Assembly: GCF_964340395.1 (NCBI RefSeq)
Contig: NC_135564.1
Span: 8,530,361-8,594,360, forward strand
Source of the DNA: Glandiceps talaboti
Lineage: Eukaryota; Hemichordata; Enteropneusta; Spengelidae
Direction: 5' to 3'
DNA length: 64,000 nucleotides
The position numbers and the translations under genes were made by a program. Below are positions 46,601 to 61,900 of this stretch, in pieces. The first letter of the stretch is position 1; each line of letters begins with the position of its first letter. The notes under the pieces were generated by a model. The model saw nothing but the letters and a program-made list of their open reading frames with translations, was not told the origin of the DNA and made no database searches.

Positions 46601-49600
46601 TTGATAAGTACACATGTATGACATGTACAATGTAAGACTGGGATACACAGACTTGTCTGGTTTCTATCCCTTAATAAGCCCACCCCAGAGATGGCTGTAT
46701 GGAGAGGTCTACCTACAACATGACATCTACAGTAAAATCACATGATGGCAACTCTTGCTAAGCCTCAGAGTATTTTCGGTTTATTTTTGAGCTTTGTATA
46801 TAGTTGTAACTTTTAATACCGCAGCTATAATAGGGACGATCGCACAATGTCATACAAGCTCAATAAACTAACTGTATTCATTTAGGAAGGGAGGGGATCT
46901 GGTGTCAATGCGATTGCTGAACTTCAATTTTGTACTTCTAACCAAATTTCAAAAACTTTCATGCCTTCAGAATCAATGATAACAGGTTCTGTACTGACTC
47001 TGAGATGTTGATATAAAGTTGATTAAAATGTACTTCTAATGTGATATACAGTGCTGGGTTTCTGGTAGTATTTTGGTGTGTTTACCATCATATTTTTACA
47101 TTGCATCACAGATAACTAAATGTGTTAGTTATCTGTGATTGCATCAGTCGTAGTGGTGTGACAGCTACAATGTTCATCATGGTTTACATCATATATCAAC
47201 CTGTCGGTGTTGCACTTGTTGGGGGGGGGGGGGGTTGATCTTGCGTGACATTGTGTGATCCTTCCTTAGTACTCAGTGTTACAGTTTTTCTTACTAAATG
47301 TCAATAAACTGATAATAAAAGAAAGTTATAATAATAACTAATTCCTCATAAGAGTTTTGCCAGTTGCTAGAAATGGGTAATAAGTAATTTTTGGTAGTTC
47401 AATCAAAGTACTGATAAGTGTATGTAAACCATATTGCAATCTCAAAAAAACTTATTCCTCAAAATCATATACAATTTGTATCTGCAGACTATGCCACTTT
47501 CAAAACATTGCGTTTTGTTACTGTTATGCCCTTTATACAAAAGGTGCATCAATTTCAAATTTACTCTGAATGCATGTGTTTATCGTTTTGTTTTCCTCAC
47601 ATCAAAGGTTGAAGAAACACTATTCAGCATATGAACCAACTTTGAAACAGTTGAAACACAAATATGAAGTAGCTATGAAAGAAAAGATGCTGAGTAAATT
47701 GGAGAGAGACAGAGCTGTGGGACAGGTATGCAGATGACCAATATATATGTTGCATCATGTCTCTAACTGTACAAGTCCTTAAAACACTTTCCCTACATTT
47801 GAAATTCTCAGTACCTGCAATTATCATTTTACCAGATGCTGGGGGGTTGAAATAGTTGACTCACTCCTATGCACGCTTGCATGTACCTGTATAGTAATGC
47901 ATGTGTAGCTTGTGGAGTGGAAGTTGTGGGGTCAACCAAGATATTGAGTTTGTGGTGTTTTATGATGTGCCAAGGTAGTAAAATTCTATTTCAATTAACA
48001 ACTGTACTAGAACATTATAACAGCCATTAATTCATTGCTAGAGGAATGCATGAAGGTTTCACAACAAACACTATTTATGTGTATATACTGGATGTACATT
48101 TTGTACTGTCCACTTCTACATACACGTACATGTACAGTGTACATATAAATCTCAGAAGTGAAAGGAGCACTTCTTTGAGTATGCAAACATATAATATACA
48201 TTGTATTGTTCTTGTGCTTTATGTTGAATTATAATCCATTTTAATTCATCTATGTCTTAGGTTGTTGGTTTACAGTCCACATTGAAGAACCTTGAGAGTG
48301 TTGGCAAGGATGTTAGAGTACCTGACATGAGAATCCAGAGAGAGTGTATGTTTCAAGAGCTGGGACCGACTCAGAGGGCAATAGTTGAAGCAAGACTTGA
48401 GACTGACGCCATGATGGACATGACAAACCAACCACAAGATATAAAAGAACGTCATCCAAATGTGAGTGATATCAAATGGATGATCAATTCTCGGTACCTG
48501 CAATAGCCTTAATACCTCATGCTAAAAGGTCAAAATAGAACAAGAAGGTTTAATCTCAGTACCTGCTATAGCATTTTCATCATGCTAGAAGGTCAAAATA
48601 GAACAAGAAGGTCGACTTATTCTCAAGCATGCCTATACATGTGAAATGTGTGGAGTGGAAGTTGTGGTGTCGACCAAGAAATCGAATGTATTTTTTCAAT
48701 ACGCCTAGGCAGTAATATTCTATTTCAGGTACTGAATATTAGATGTTGTATTTCCAAATAATATATTAAAATATTGCCTTTTGGACACATTTATATTTAT
48801 GAGACAAATTAAAATTAATGATAATGGGCTACAACTTTGAGCTGAACACATTTACTTATCATTTCAAAGTGAGATCTATGACACAGCTATACTTGTAATG
48901 TTTTGAAATGATTAAATGTTTTTTTGAGTATCGGAAGATGAATACACTGAAGTAAACAAACTATTGATATTACAGGATTCTGAATTCCCAATGGATACTC
49001 GGGTTAATCCACAGTTATTGTTGGTGAAGGGACCATCTGGTCATCTTACAAGAACTGGTGGATTTAGACTAAGTAACTCTATACAAGCACATACCTTAGC
49101 TGTTAGCAAGTAAGTAAAATTGGTGGATTTCGGCTAAGTAACTTCATACAGACACACATCCTAGAAAGACCTTCAGGGACCTTCCTAATGACTATCCCCT
49201 ATAGAGGTAAATTTAGACAATTCTAAAGTTTGTCATTCATATAGTGTTATGACAGTTTTAGTAAAGCACTATATATTATAGGCCATGTACATATATAAGC
49301 CATTTTTTTAAAGAACATTCACATTACCTCAGCTATGTTGTTTCTATGATTAGGAAAAACTACATGCCTTTGACATAATTTCAAACCTGCTTCAATGGAG
49401 GAAGCCAAGTGTAATAAGGTGTATAAGGAAAGAATATAGATTTGTTTATTGGATGATAATTCCTTGCTAAGAGGTGAATATATTTGGTGATTTTTTTTCA
49501 ACATTTAGCATGTTTATTTAGCTCTTACAAATTGAAAGGTCTAAACATGATGAAATTTTTTGTGAACCCACAGTGTTGCACTGCATCCACGCAAACAGAT

Positions 49601-49906
49601 TTTGGCCACTGTTAGTGATGATCACATGTGGAAAATGTGGGCTGTACCAAATGGTGACATCATCATGACAGGAGAGGGACACACTGATTGGATATCAGAC
49701 TGTGATTTCCATCCTAGGTATGTTTATTTGTTTTTATGCATGAATGTAAATGTACATGTATGTATGTATGTATGTATGTATGTATGTATGTATGTATGTA
49801 TGTACATGTGTGTGTATGTATGTATAAATGTATATGTATGTATGTATTTATGTATGTATGTATGTATGTATGTATACATGTGTGTGTATGTATGTATGTA
49901 TAAATG

Positions 49907-49938
<32 letters not shown>

Positions 49939-49956
49939 TGTATGTATGTATAAATG

Positions 49957-49988
<32 letters not shown>

Positions 49989-52900
49989 TGTATTTATGTA
50001 TGTATGTATGTAGGTATGTATATATGTATGTGTGTGTGTATGTGTGTATGTATGTATGTATGTATGTATGTATGTACATGTATGTATTTAGGAGTGCAAA
50101 AGTAATGTAGAACAGTCCTGGTAAATGCAGTAAAAGTGTGATAAAAGTGAACATTCATTGCAACTTTTTTTTCTCAAAGAAGGTCAGGCCAAGTGCTTGT
50201 CAGAGGCCAAGTGCTTGTCAGAGTAAGCTGTTGTATGTGTTTTTGTACATACGCATATTTGTAATATTATACCTTTTGTTTATTTTGATTACAGTGGTGC
50301 TCAGCTAGCGACATCAAGTGGTGATAGAACTGTGAAAATCTGGGACTTCTCCAAAGCTGAATGTGTTCATACATTTACTGGCCACACCCATGCAGGTTAG
50401 TGTGTCAATCTAAAGTCTGTCAATCTTACTAGCCAATATAAAATCAACGTTATAACATTTCTTTGAAATGACAAGATATCAACTATATAGAAATCTCCAT
50501 CATCAGTTTGATAAATGGGAAAATACTCAAGCTCACATTTTTTTTTTTAAATGATCGACTTTAAAACATAACAGCTACGTAACCGTTTTTATGGTGATAT
50601 GATAAGAAGCACCCACAATGACGAACATTTAAGTCTGGGGTATTGTATACTAGTACTAAGTTATAATTATGAATGAATCTTTATACTCTTTTTTTTTTTT
50701 AATGTTTGTTTTAATTTCAGTCTGGGGTTGTACATTCCATAGCTGTGGTGATTTCCTTGCATCTTGTTCTATGGACAACACCTCAAAAATATGGGATCTT
50801 AACAGGTATGAATGTAACTGTTAGCATTATGTTAAAGTGGCCATGTGGATGAGGATTGGTTAAGAAACAATTTTATCATGGCATCCTACATGAAAAATCA
50901 ATGTGAAAAAATAATAGACCAAATGTGTGTTTGTTACTCAATACATTGCAAAAAGCTAAACAATATGTTAAAAAGTTTGTTGTTGTATGCACAATAACAA
51001 ACATTTTACATGTTTTTAAAAATCTTTTGCAATTTATTGAGTTATAAACAAGCATACGTTGGCATACGTTGTTTCACATAAATTTTTCATCCATATGGCC
51101 ACTTTCAGTTTGCCTTCTTCACCACTTAATCATGACAATTTGGTTTTCTTGCTGTTTTATACCATAAAATGATGGTCAAAAATAATCAGATTTCAACTTA
51201 AAACAGTTTGTCAATTATTAACATACATATTTATCTAGATTTTGAGCTTTTGACTCAGCAGAAGCATTCTGCATATCGGTTTCAGCTGCCAGTTGTAATT
51301 CTACTGTTCTTCTATTCCTGTTTCTATAGTTTGCGTTGTCGTTTCACTCTACGTGGCCATGCTGATTCAGTCAATAGTATCAAGTTTTTACCATACTCCA
51401 ACACTATACTGACATCGTCTGCTGATAAAACGTTGTCACTGTGGGATGCTAGGACAGTAAGTATCAAAGTCCTTAATATTAATCATAGATTCATATATTC
51501 ATTCATTTACATGTTTAAAAATAACGTAGTATTGAGTACTTTTATACAATAATTATCGGTATAAACGGTACATTTTTTACATCAGAAAAACTTCAACCTA
51601 TGACTATGACGGTGGTTTCCCAGTCAATTACAGACAGTTAATGAGGTGGTGCAACGTCACTACGTTATTTTTAAACATGTAAATGAATGAATATATCATG
51701 CTAATTTAACGTAGTGACGTTGCACCACCTCATTAACATGACAAGTCGACCTGATTCTGAGGTATTTTCAAACTATGGGGGGTATTGTTTTGGAAACGCG
51801 ATCGTAAATGCATTTTAGATCGATGTTGTTGCACATTAGTGATCAGGTTGGTCCAGTGATATGCAAGCATGGCATGGTTGGTTATGTTTTGGTTATATTT
51901 GGTGTTTTGGCAATCCTTTTGGATCGATGAAAAATGATGTCACCGTTTTAGTAATGGCTTGGTTTCCTAACTTGTGTTGTATTTATGACATCGCTACCTA
52001 TTTTATAAGAATATCGCCAATCCCTATAATAACGTCATTGTTCTGTATTAGGATCGTCATAGACAAGAATAAAAATTTTTAGGAAAGGAATAACAGTTTA
52101 CAAGCGACTGTGGTGTAGTGGCACTTTAATATACTAGATGCTGGAACTGAACTGGTGATGGAATGGTTTGAAGTGGTCTATAGATGGCGCTGTTTGGAGA
52201 GCACCTTCAACACTGGTTTCTTAGAAGCCTTTAATATTTTATGTTAGAGAAAAAGATATATAGAATTCCAAATGTCATCATCTTTTATTCATTTCTTTTA
52301 TAATTGTCTTCTAGGGTTTATGTGGGCAAACATTCTATGGACATGTACACTCGGTTAATAATGCTACATTTAATCTCCGTGGTGATACTGTCGCATCATG
52401 TGATTCCTATGGCAACATCAAATTATGGGATGTCCGTACCGTTGCACCGATGGCAACAGTAGACGTCGGTCCACATCCTACAAACCGCGTGGCCTTTGAC
52501 CCTGCTGGGTCAGTGCTTGCAATCGCCAGTAATGATGGGAGCATCAAGATGTATGAGATTGCCTCAGGACAGGTATGTTGCAATTGCACATCAATACATT
52601 GACTTGTCACCTCCTGTGTTGAATAATGGTATTTGCCGCAACAATAGCAACGGTAAACCATATCATGAGAATAGGATGGTAAAGAAGGAATGATTCCCTG
52701 TACTTTATTTGTTGTGTTTGTTATTTTGACATTGAAAACAGTGTACTATCAAAATTGTGGCAAAAGCATAAGCCTGTTTTAATATTATCTCCCAATATTA
52801 TCAGTAAATATGTAATGCGTTCGTTGAATGATAAGGAAATAACAATAAAATATGGCATACATATACAGCATATACACACAAACACCTACATACATACATA

Positions 52901-55900
52901 CATACATACATACATACATACACATACATATGTACGTATTGACGTACATACATGACATACATACATGTACATGCATATAAAAGTACATACATATGTACGT
53001 ACGTACGTACGTACGTACGTACATATATAACACACATACAAATGAAAACATTCACACACACGCACACACACACAACATACTTACATTCATTCACACAGAC
53101 ACACACTGATATTGCTAGGCTGGATGTCATACATGTACATGTAGCACTGTTCAAGTCAAGCTTCTCGAATTTCCCACATGTTATAATTAGAACAAGAAAT
53201 CCAATAGTTCATGGTCAAGTAATTCTCAGGGGATATGGACTTATACATCAGTTTGATGTCAGTTGATTGATGACATGGAATATATGGCTTAATTTTATAG
53301 TAGCTAGATTGTACTCTAGAAGGTTAATGGGTATAAATGGCTTTTACAAAGACTAGAAATTGTCAACAAATTGTGTAAAAAAAAACATGTCTAAAGGTGT
53401 ACAGGTAATTTATATGGTGCAATACCCAATAAAAACATGTATCAGAGAGTAATTTTAACTTTAATACTTAAACCTTGACATTTTCAGTAAAAACTAATTA
53501 TTTTCACTAATTTTGCTGGAAAGCAAAAATGAAAAAATAAGTAGTAGCTAAAATGCCCTCTCCTTGTACATGAACACAATGTACCACTCTGGTAATTGGT
53601 AAAATGTAGTCCTTGAGTACTACCGGTAATAGACTGTAATTGAAAAAAATTTCTTCTGGTTTAGCTAGGTTTACAGTATTTGTATGAGTATATGTCCTTG
53701 GATGTGTAGTTATAAATGAAAATTGCTACTCAAACACAGTATCATCAGAAAATAGCAGTTGTATTTGTACATAATTCTATAGCTAAGTACTATTTACCTT
53801 TGGCTCCTGGAGACAAAATTTTGCCTGTTATTGATATGGTGTGTGTGTACAAGGTCATTAGCCAGTGTGCCCGCTAGTGATAGCCAAATTTTTGTTGTTG
53901 TGAGTCAAAATGTTAAAAAACTGTGATTTCTTGTGAGTCCTCACATAGTAAGATATAGGGGAACACCAAATTTTGGTGCGTCACTAGAAATTGTGTGCGT
54001 CAGTGGCACGTCAAATTGGCTTAGAGGGCACACTGGTCATTACAAAAGATCGGTTGAACATAGTTATGCATGTGCTGAACTGTTTGCGCATGTGGAACAT
54101 CATCGTTTTTGGCTGGTGTTTTCGTGTTTTCATGTACATGTAAAATGGTCAAGAACGTTTGATGGTTTGTAGTGTAGACAAATGAAAATGCATTAAAACG
54201 AAAACGATATAATGATAATAAGCATTCTTATTTGAAAGCATTGTCTTTTAAACACAGCCTTAGAAGTCAGCCAGTATATCCATGCAATTTACATCATGAT
54301 GCCAAGAAAGTAACTGATTGGAATATATCCCTGGAGTGCACATGTATGTACTGAAAGCTTGGTGAATAACTGACCTAGAATAGGAAATTGACAATATAGA
54401 AAAATGATAAAATATAAGCATGTCTTTGACTATAAAAGTAATTGAATTGTGAAAATAAAGACAGACTTAAAAGCAAATGGAAAATTTAGTAGATTGAATG
54501 TTGAAAATAAGAACAGAATTAACCTGAATGATGTTAACTGAATGCCTTCCATAATATTGTTATTTTGTATATCCTTTTGTATCATCAACATATCAAATTA
54601 TATGAAATTTGAAATATGCAGTTAAATTTGTTTTCTGGAAGATAAAACAATTTATGAATTTTGCCAACATATCTTGTCTGAACACACAACATACATGTAT
54701 GTCAATGAACCATTAATATATCTTTCACTATAAAGACTTAGAGAGAACAGATCCAGTTTCTCATATAAATTCGCTTCTAGAATTTCCACTAATGAGTGAT
54801 GTTGAAGAACGTGATCCTGAAATAAAATGATGAGTACTCTCTATAATTGTCTAATATAGTCTTTAAAAATGAAGAAGGGAAGAAAATTGTTTAAATAATT
54901 GGCTTATGCTGTTTGAAAATGAAGAACAAGAAAATCGTTTAATTATTGTCTTATACAGTCTGTTTAAATATAAAGGAGAGTGGAAAAAGGGGGTTAATTT
55001 TCAGTCTGTTTGAAAATGAAGGAAAGGGAAGAAAAATGTTTAATTTTCACACTGTCCATTGAAAACGAAGACGAAGGGAAGAAAAATGTTTAATTTTCAC
55101 ACTGTCCGTTGAAAACGAAGACGAAGGGAAGAAAAATGTTTAATTTTCACACTGTCCGTTGAAAACGAAGACGAAGGGAAGAAAAATGTTTAATTTTCAC
55201 ACTGTCCGTTGAAAACGAAGACGAAGGGAAGAAAAATGTTTAATTTTCACACTGTCCATTGAAAACGAAGACGAAGGGAAGAAAAATGTTTGATTTTCAC
55301 ACTGTTTGTTAAAAACAAAGACGAAGGGAAGAACAATTTTTCATTTTCATACTGCCTGTTAAAAATCAAATAAAGGAAAAGGGTAGAAAAATTGTTTTAT
55401 GCAATCTGTTTGAAATATAAAGAAGGGCAGAAAATAGATTTAAACAATTATGTATCTAACCATATACCATCATAATTCATACATGATTTATACATGAATA
55501 GTTAGCAATTGCTAAATATTTTATTCATTCCCATGATTGTAAATCTTTTCCACATATACAAAGTCATTATGCTGTTATCCCTAGACACCGACAATAGTGT
55601 GAAATTGACAACCTTTACATTTTATCGTTTACTGCTATCATGATATATGTGTATAAAAATCCTGCCTTTATAATGTCAATTCCATGCTGAATTATCACGA
55701 TGTATATTGTTTGCAATCTCCTGTCCACAGACTCTAGAGCACTTTGCCCCAAGGCACTCCCTTTATCTAAATTGTTAAATTATGCAATTATAGATCTAAG
55801 TATCCTGCTGTTTAGTTGCTTTTATAATTGAAATTTTACAGAACAGTCATCATGGCTCTCATATTTCATAGCAGAAGCCTGACATCTATTGCTAAAATGG

Positions 55901-58900
55901 GAGCAATAAGAATAAATATATGTATTTGTGCTTTGGAATAATGTATACATGTACCTGACATGATGACACCTGTGGTTATAATGGGGGCAGTAACAATATC
56001 TATCTTTGTTTAATGCATAGCTGAAATCTGATATATATAGTTAAAAGGGGGGGGGGGGGGGGCAATATCATGCTTTCTCTTGCTGCATAGATGAAACCTG
56101 AAAGCTATAGTTAAAAGGAGGGGAATAAAAATAGATGTTTATGTAAGGTTTAACTTACTGCAGAGCTGAAACCTGCCATTTATGGCTAAAATAGGAGCAA
56201 TAAAAATAAATACATATTTTTGCTCTCATTTTGCGTAGCTGAACTTGGCATCTATGATTAAAATGGGACTCAGGAGCAATACAAATAAAGTGTGTATAAT
56301 CTTTATGTTTTCACATAATTTGTATCTGAGACATCTATAGTTAAAATGGGGCAATAAAAATTAATAATACTTCATTTACTTTACACATGAAAAATGACGT
56401 TTATGGTTAAAATGGGGGCAATATACAAAATGTATTTGTACTTTTCACTGTTCATAGCTGAAACATCATTGACATCTACACCATTTACGATCTATGGTTA
56501 AAACTGGGGGCATTAAAAATAAATATGTCTGCAATTTTCCTGAGTTCATACCTGAAATTTGACATCTGTGGTTAAATTAGGATAATAAAATTATATGGAA
56601 TTGGACGTGTGGTATTTGTAGTATGTACAATGCATGCTTAAAATAGGGCAATAAATATAAAGTTATATTTTTATTTTTACCTTGCATAGCTGAATCATAA
56701 ATTATATCTATGGTTAGAATGGGGATACAAAAATACCTATTATATATCTTTATGGATTTCACAGTGCAAAGTGATCACAGAATAAGTTTATGGTAGAAGA
56801 GAAATACACCAGCTGTTATTTTGTAATTGAAATGTACATCACAAAAGTTTCACACATGTCAATTTCACAGCTATACACATACAGGGTATGTGTAAATTGG
56901 AGCAACAATAACAAGTAAGATTTTTTATGTTTTCACAGAGAGGTAAATACCTATGACACAAATACCTATGACAATAACATCATCTGTTTCAATCGAAAAT
57001 ACAGCATGTCTGTTTCACAGTAGTTGAAATATCTAAAGAGTGCAAATAAACAGATACCAATAAACCAATAACATACATACATGTACAAAGATGATTTATG
57101 CTGGATCCAATTGAAACAATTTATACTTATCTGTATACTTGTATATGTACATCTCATTCTGCAATAAATGAGTATCATAGAGTTGTTTTGGGGGCAGTTA
57201 TTTATTACATCTACATGTACATTACGAGGAGAATAGAAGAAAGCAGAATTCTGGGGGAAATAAGTGACATATGTCATCCCTTGAACAGAATAAGTAAAAT
57301 TTTCTTTTTCCATGAAAAGTAAATGCCATGAAAATTAAATGCCAAAGTTGCATAATGTACATATAATTACTAATTTAATAGGTAGTGGACTTGACAGTGC
57401 AATTCATTTGCATAGGTCACCATCCAGTATACCCATAAAACAGTGCCCCTCCACTGTCTATGATTTTCATCAGACTGAGGGTATCTCCGTATAGATATAT
57501 AACATGTACATGTATAGCTGGAATTTGGATTCTGTGAAATTTGTAAATATGCCATGAAAATAATGACTGCGTGAGAGTGGCATCATTATTTGCTGCATAC
57601 ATGTATGTGCAAATTTCACCTTACGGATATATCTACAGTACAAATGTACATGACCAAGCAGTTGTTCCCAAGGAGGTCTTATCAAATGCCATTATCATAG
57701 GCTAAACTTTGAAAAATTAGACAAACAATGTGAAATCACAAACTACAACGTCGCAGGCAGGTCACTAAAATCTTTCAGACATGATGATGCAGCCATTGTT
57801 TAAACAAGACAACATAAAAAGTTGACGCTAGCACTCTTTAAATAGTAAATTACAATGGAATGCTGTAGAGTTTGGCACATTACATGGCCTTTTATGAGGG
57901 GCTACATTGCAAAATATAACGATACCAGTAACCTTGATAACCAAATCAAAATTTGCATTTCATGGTATGTTTATTAAATAATATACTTTCCAATCAAAAC
58001 ATCAAAAACCCAAAATATATATACTATAGGAAAGAAATTAAGATATAATGTTATCATTATTGTGATAATTTTTTTTTTAAATTGCTTATTTGAAGTGATG
58101 CACATTATGTAATTGGGTATACATGTGTAGTAGTAGAAGAAATGTGTGTATGAACAGTCAAGTCTGTCAACTAATCACAATATAACATTTACAAATTTAC
58201 ATGTAAATGGCTTTTAATGCCTACTTGCAAATGCCAAATGCAATGCCATTGATCACAACACATTGACTCTATATGCATTTGCCATTTATCAATGCAGACT
58301 GTGTCTAGCAAATACAATTACCTCCCAGAATTCATGCATTTTTTGCTTAAAATACATTCAGTGATCCTAATTAACATGCTCATGCAGACTATCAAGATTC
58401 TTTTACAGCATGTAAATTGCCATATTGATGATAACAAAGTGGTCATTTCAGTGCAATTACTGGGTAGAAATGTAAGAAATTCACTCAAATATTGAATACA
58501 ATATGGTATGGCATGCTGAATATTACCTATAACGATCCATGTCAAGCTAATGACATCTTATTACACACAGATAAAATGAAAATACTGCATGCATGGAATT
58601 AAGATGGATACAACATTCATTGATGATTAAGTTGGGCAGTTGAATCCCTATAAGTTAAACAACAGGTCAGGGACTACATTTGTATATTGTCATGGTATGC
58701 ATCATTACTTTGAAATATTTCAGCACTTTCTCAGATCCAACCTCTCCGGATGGAAATTATCATTCACATGTTGTATTTTTAATGTGAACTTCATCCAAAC
58801 CTTTGAAGGAGTAGGTGATTTTTTTGGTTGATTGATGCATATACATAAAAATGAAAACTACTAAATACATTTTGGTATAATATTAAATAACAGACTGTAA

Positions 58901-61900
58901 TTTTTTTTGGGCAAAACTGTACATGTACATGTAGAACTTTGGGCCCAATATTTAAATTGTGTATTTTATAAGTATTGTTTTCAACTCAAACAAGATGGAG
59001 ACTTGTGACATTAGGGTTAGGGATGTTAGAGTACAAGCTACATGAGCTATGGTTATATACAATGTTAGAGGCTTTATCAAATGCCAAGTTGTTATCATAT
59101 TTAAATCTGTGCCCCTAAGGGTTGCCTATGACATTGAATATTCAAGTCATGTATCATACAGTTAACCAGCAGTGCATTTAATCCAGCTATAAGGTCATCA
59201 ATAAAAAAACAAGTGTGTTCACACTTGGATTGTCATCGGAGAGATTTTGATCAACGATCATTCACAATTAGTTCTGACAGTGATCGTCATATATTTATAG
59301 GTTTTAAATAGCACTGTGCTATCATGGGATCTTCGTGTCTTCACTCTGTGTTATCTGCTTGATCATTAATTAAAGACAATAGCCCCAGTATACATTTTAA
59401 ACAGCTATAGATGATGTTTATCAGGAATTATTTCCAATTAATTCAGGGAATACTACATGTACGCTATATATAGATGCCTTTATACGTTCACAAATTGAAC
59501 ACATCGCTTTCTATCTTTTCCAATCATCTGTTGCTAGATAATGAATGGAACACTAGTCTGTGACAATCAACATAGTCATTGCACAGAAGTTTGTCTAAAA
59601 TGACTCATGAGCATCACAGGGAAACACGGGTCAGAATCAATAATGTGTGAGAATTATTAGCAATCATGTTAGAGAGCATTGTCTAGAATCATTTGCAATT
59701 ATTGGAGAAAACATTATTTAGAATCATTCGCAATCATGGTAGAGCATTACAATAAATGTATAAACAATGCAGATTCATTTACAATTATTGGAGAACACAT
59801 TTAGAATCATTCACAATCAATTCAAAGGAGAGAACATAATCTAAATTAAATCACATTCTTTGGCGAGACATTAGCCCTTAATATCTATATATTCACTCAT
59901 GAACATACATGTACATGACAGAGAACACAGTCATTTGCGGTCATTGGAGAGAATATTGTCTAAAATTCCTTAACAATCCTTGTCTTATGAGATCTTAAGA
60001 GTACATTGTCTAGAGTGATCACTGACAATTGGTTCTGACAGCAAGTGTGAATATGCATACATGTATGTACAATGTATGCAGTAATGGTACAGCCATCTTG
60101 TACTTTCTGTAAATTGTCTGTGAGCTCATCAATTAAACATAAGTACCTAAATAGTTTAATGGTCATTGGAGAGTATTCTGTCAAGACACATTCCCAATTT
60201 AGTCTGACACTGCTATATAGGCAGTAATTTTATCCAATTAAAGACTTCCTACGCAAATACTTGTTGTCATGTCGTCTGTCAGAATTATCTATTTGTTCAT
60301 CAATTAAACACAAGTCTCATTAATACCCATCACAGCATTAGTCAAGAATTATTCAGGACACAATGCTGACTATACTACTAGATGATAGTCCATTTTAACA
60401 TTTATTACTTATGTCTTGGGCACTAGTATAGACATCTATTACCCAGACGGTTGGTGAAAACTGAGGAAAATAGTTCATACATACATGTAGGCGGTGATAT
60501 AATGTCTACTAGTGCCCAAATACGGCCAGATAATAAGTATTTTAAAACACATCACATTCTCATATACATAGTCTTTCCATTAAAACAAATCACCATCAAG
60601 ACTTCCGTGCTATATTGTGAATAGATTAAACATGGCTGTCCCAAGGACTAATATAGTCTAGTTCCTGTACAGTATCATTACCATTTACACCTCCACTCAC
60701 AGTATAGTCAAAGTCGTTACTCTAGAAGTCCTGAGATGCATGAGATGCAATTTAAAATTCATCCACAGCCACCCACACAGTCATTAACATCACGTCTTTG
60801 TTAATCAATCACAAAATTCTAACCAATAACACAGTCCCTCATAAAGTTAATGTTTGGTGCTCAAGGGAAAATAGATAATGAACAGTGCCCTCTGTACATA
60901 TATGATGTATGTAAATTTGTCGTCAGTATAGGTCACTATTCTATACTACCGTATGTGACACTGTTTAAGCCATGACCAATCACTGAAGGCTGTATGAAAA
61001 GAATGGTTTACAAATATTTACACTGACCTGTAGGAATGTATAAAAGTCATCATGGAGATGATGCCCTTCTACCTCTGTATAAATTAATACACCTATAACA
61101 TGGTAGTGTTAAATCATTAAAAGTATGACCTTCCACCAGAGTTACAGTGTATATTCTGAAACACTAGCTATTGGAGAAAAATTTCTGAATGAGTTGACAA
61201 ATTAATTTTTTTTTATTAGCGTAATCTATTATATACTCATACGTTTGAATGTACAAATTACATGGTGGATTCACACTCGAACGATCTGTTTGTCCTTTAG
61301 ATCGTCACCTAAAAATATGTACTTAAGTTATATTGTGATTGATCATTAGGGAGAATGCAAATGATTCAGTATTGATTCTGACCAAGCTAGCCCATCATTA
61401 ATTTGACACAAGTATCTTTTAACGCACAATTTGAAAGAGCTTTGTCAGGAATGAGTCATTGTAACTGACAGACTACTAGTAGTAGTAGTACGTATATTTT
61501 ACAGGCCTAATTGGGAGTGCAATTATGTCATCATTTCACCAGCTTTATGGTAGTGACAGTAGAAACCAAGTTTCAGATAACTAAGTTAGACACAAACTGT
61601 TAAGCAATTGTTTTTGAAAGCCGATACTGAGATAGAGACATAGACTAATATTATTGTTACGACATTGATTATACAATGTAAGCTATTGAATGAACTTTTG
61701 TTTAGACTGACGTTTCTGATGATTTTCATGATCTTGCTGTGTGCATTTTAGGTTAGGTGTTTACACTGTTTTGATTACAAGGTAATCTGTACAACAAAGG
61801 TACCACTATTGCCCATTTGTGTAAATCTACCACATTGAACAACAATAATTGTAGTTTGTGTCCATCTTCTGGTTTCCACAGTAATATCTGGTAAGAACAT

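Noticed and set aside
49602-50154. 167-codon frame starting in SPAG16 exon 9
   Set aside because: Real only up to 49717; the rest is intron microsatellite after a good GTATGT donor, and exon 10 joins in phase.
55031-55330. Regular 50-bp spacing suggestive of a CRISPR-like array
   Set aside because: No unique spacers; the whole 50-bp unit repeats, in eukaryotic intron DNA.
57779-57830. Acceptor-like CTTTCAG followed by CATGATGATGCAGCC, resembling the start of a WD blade
   Set aside because: In the required phase 0 it reads ACA TGA, a stop; no blade sequence follows.
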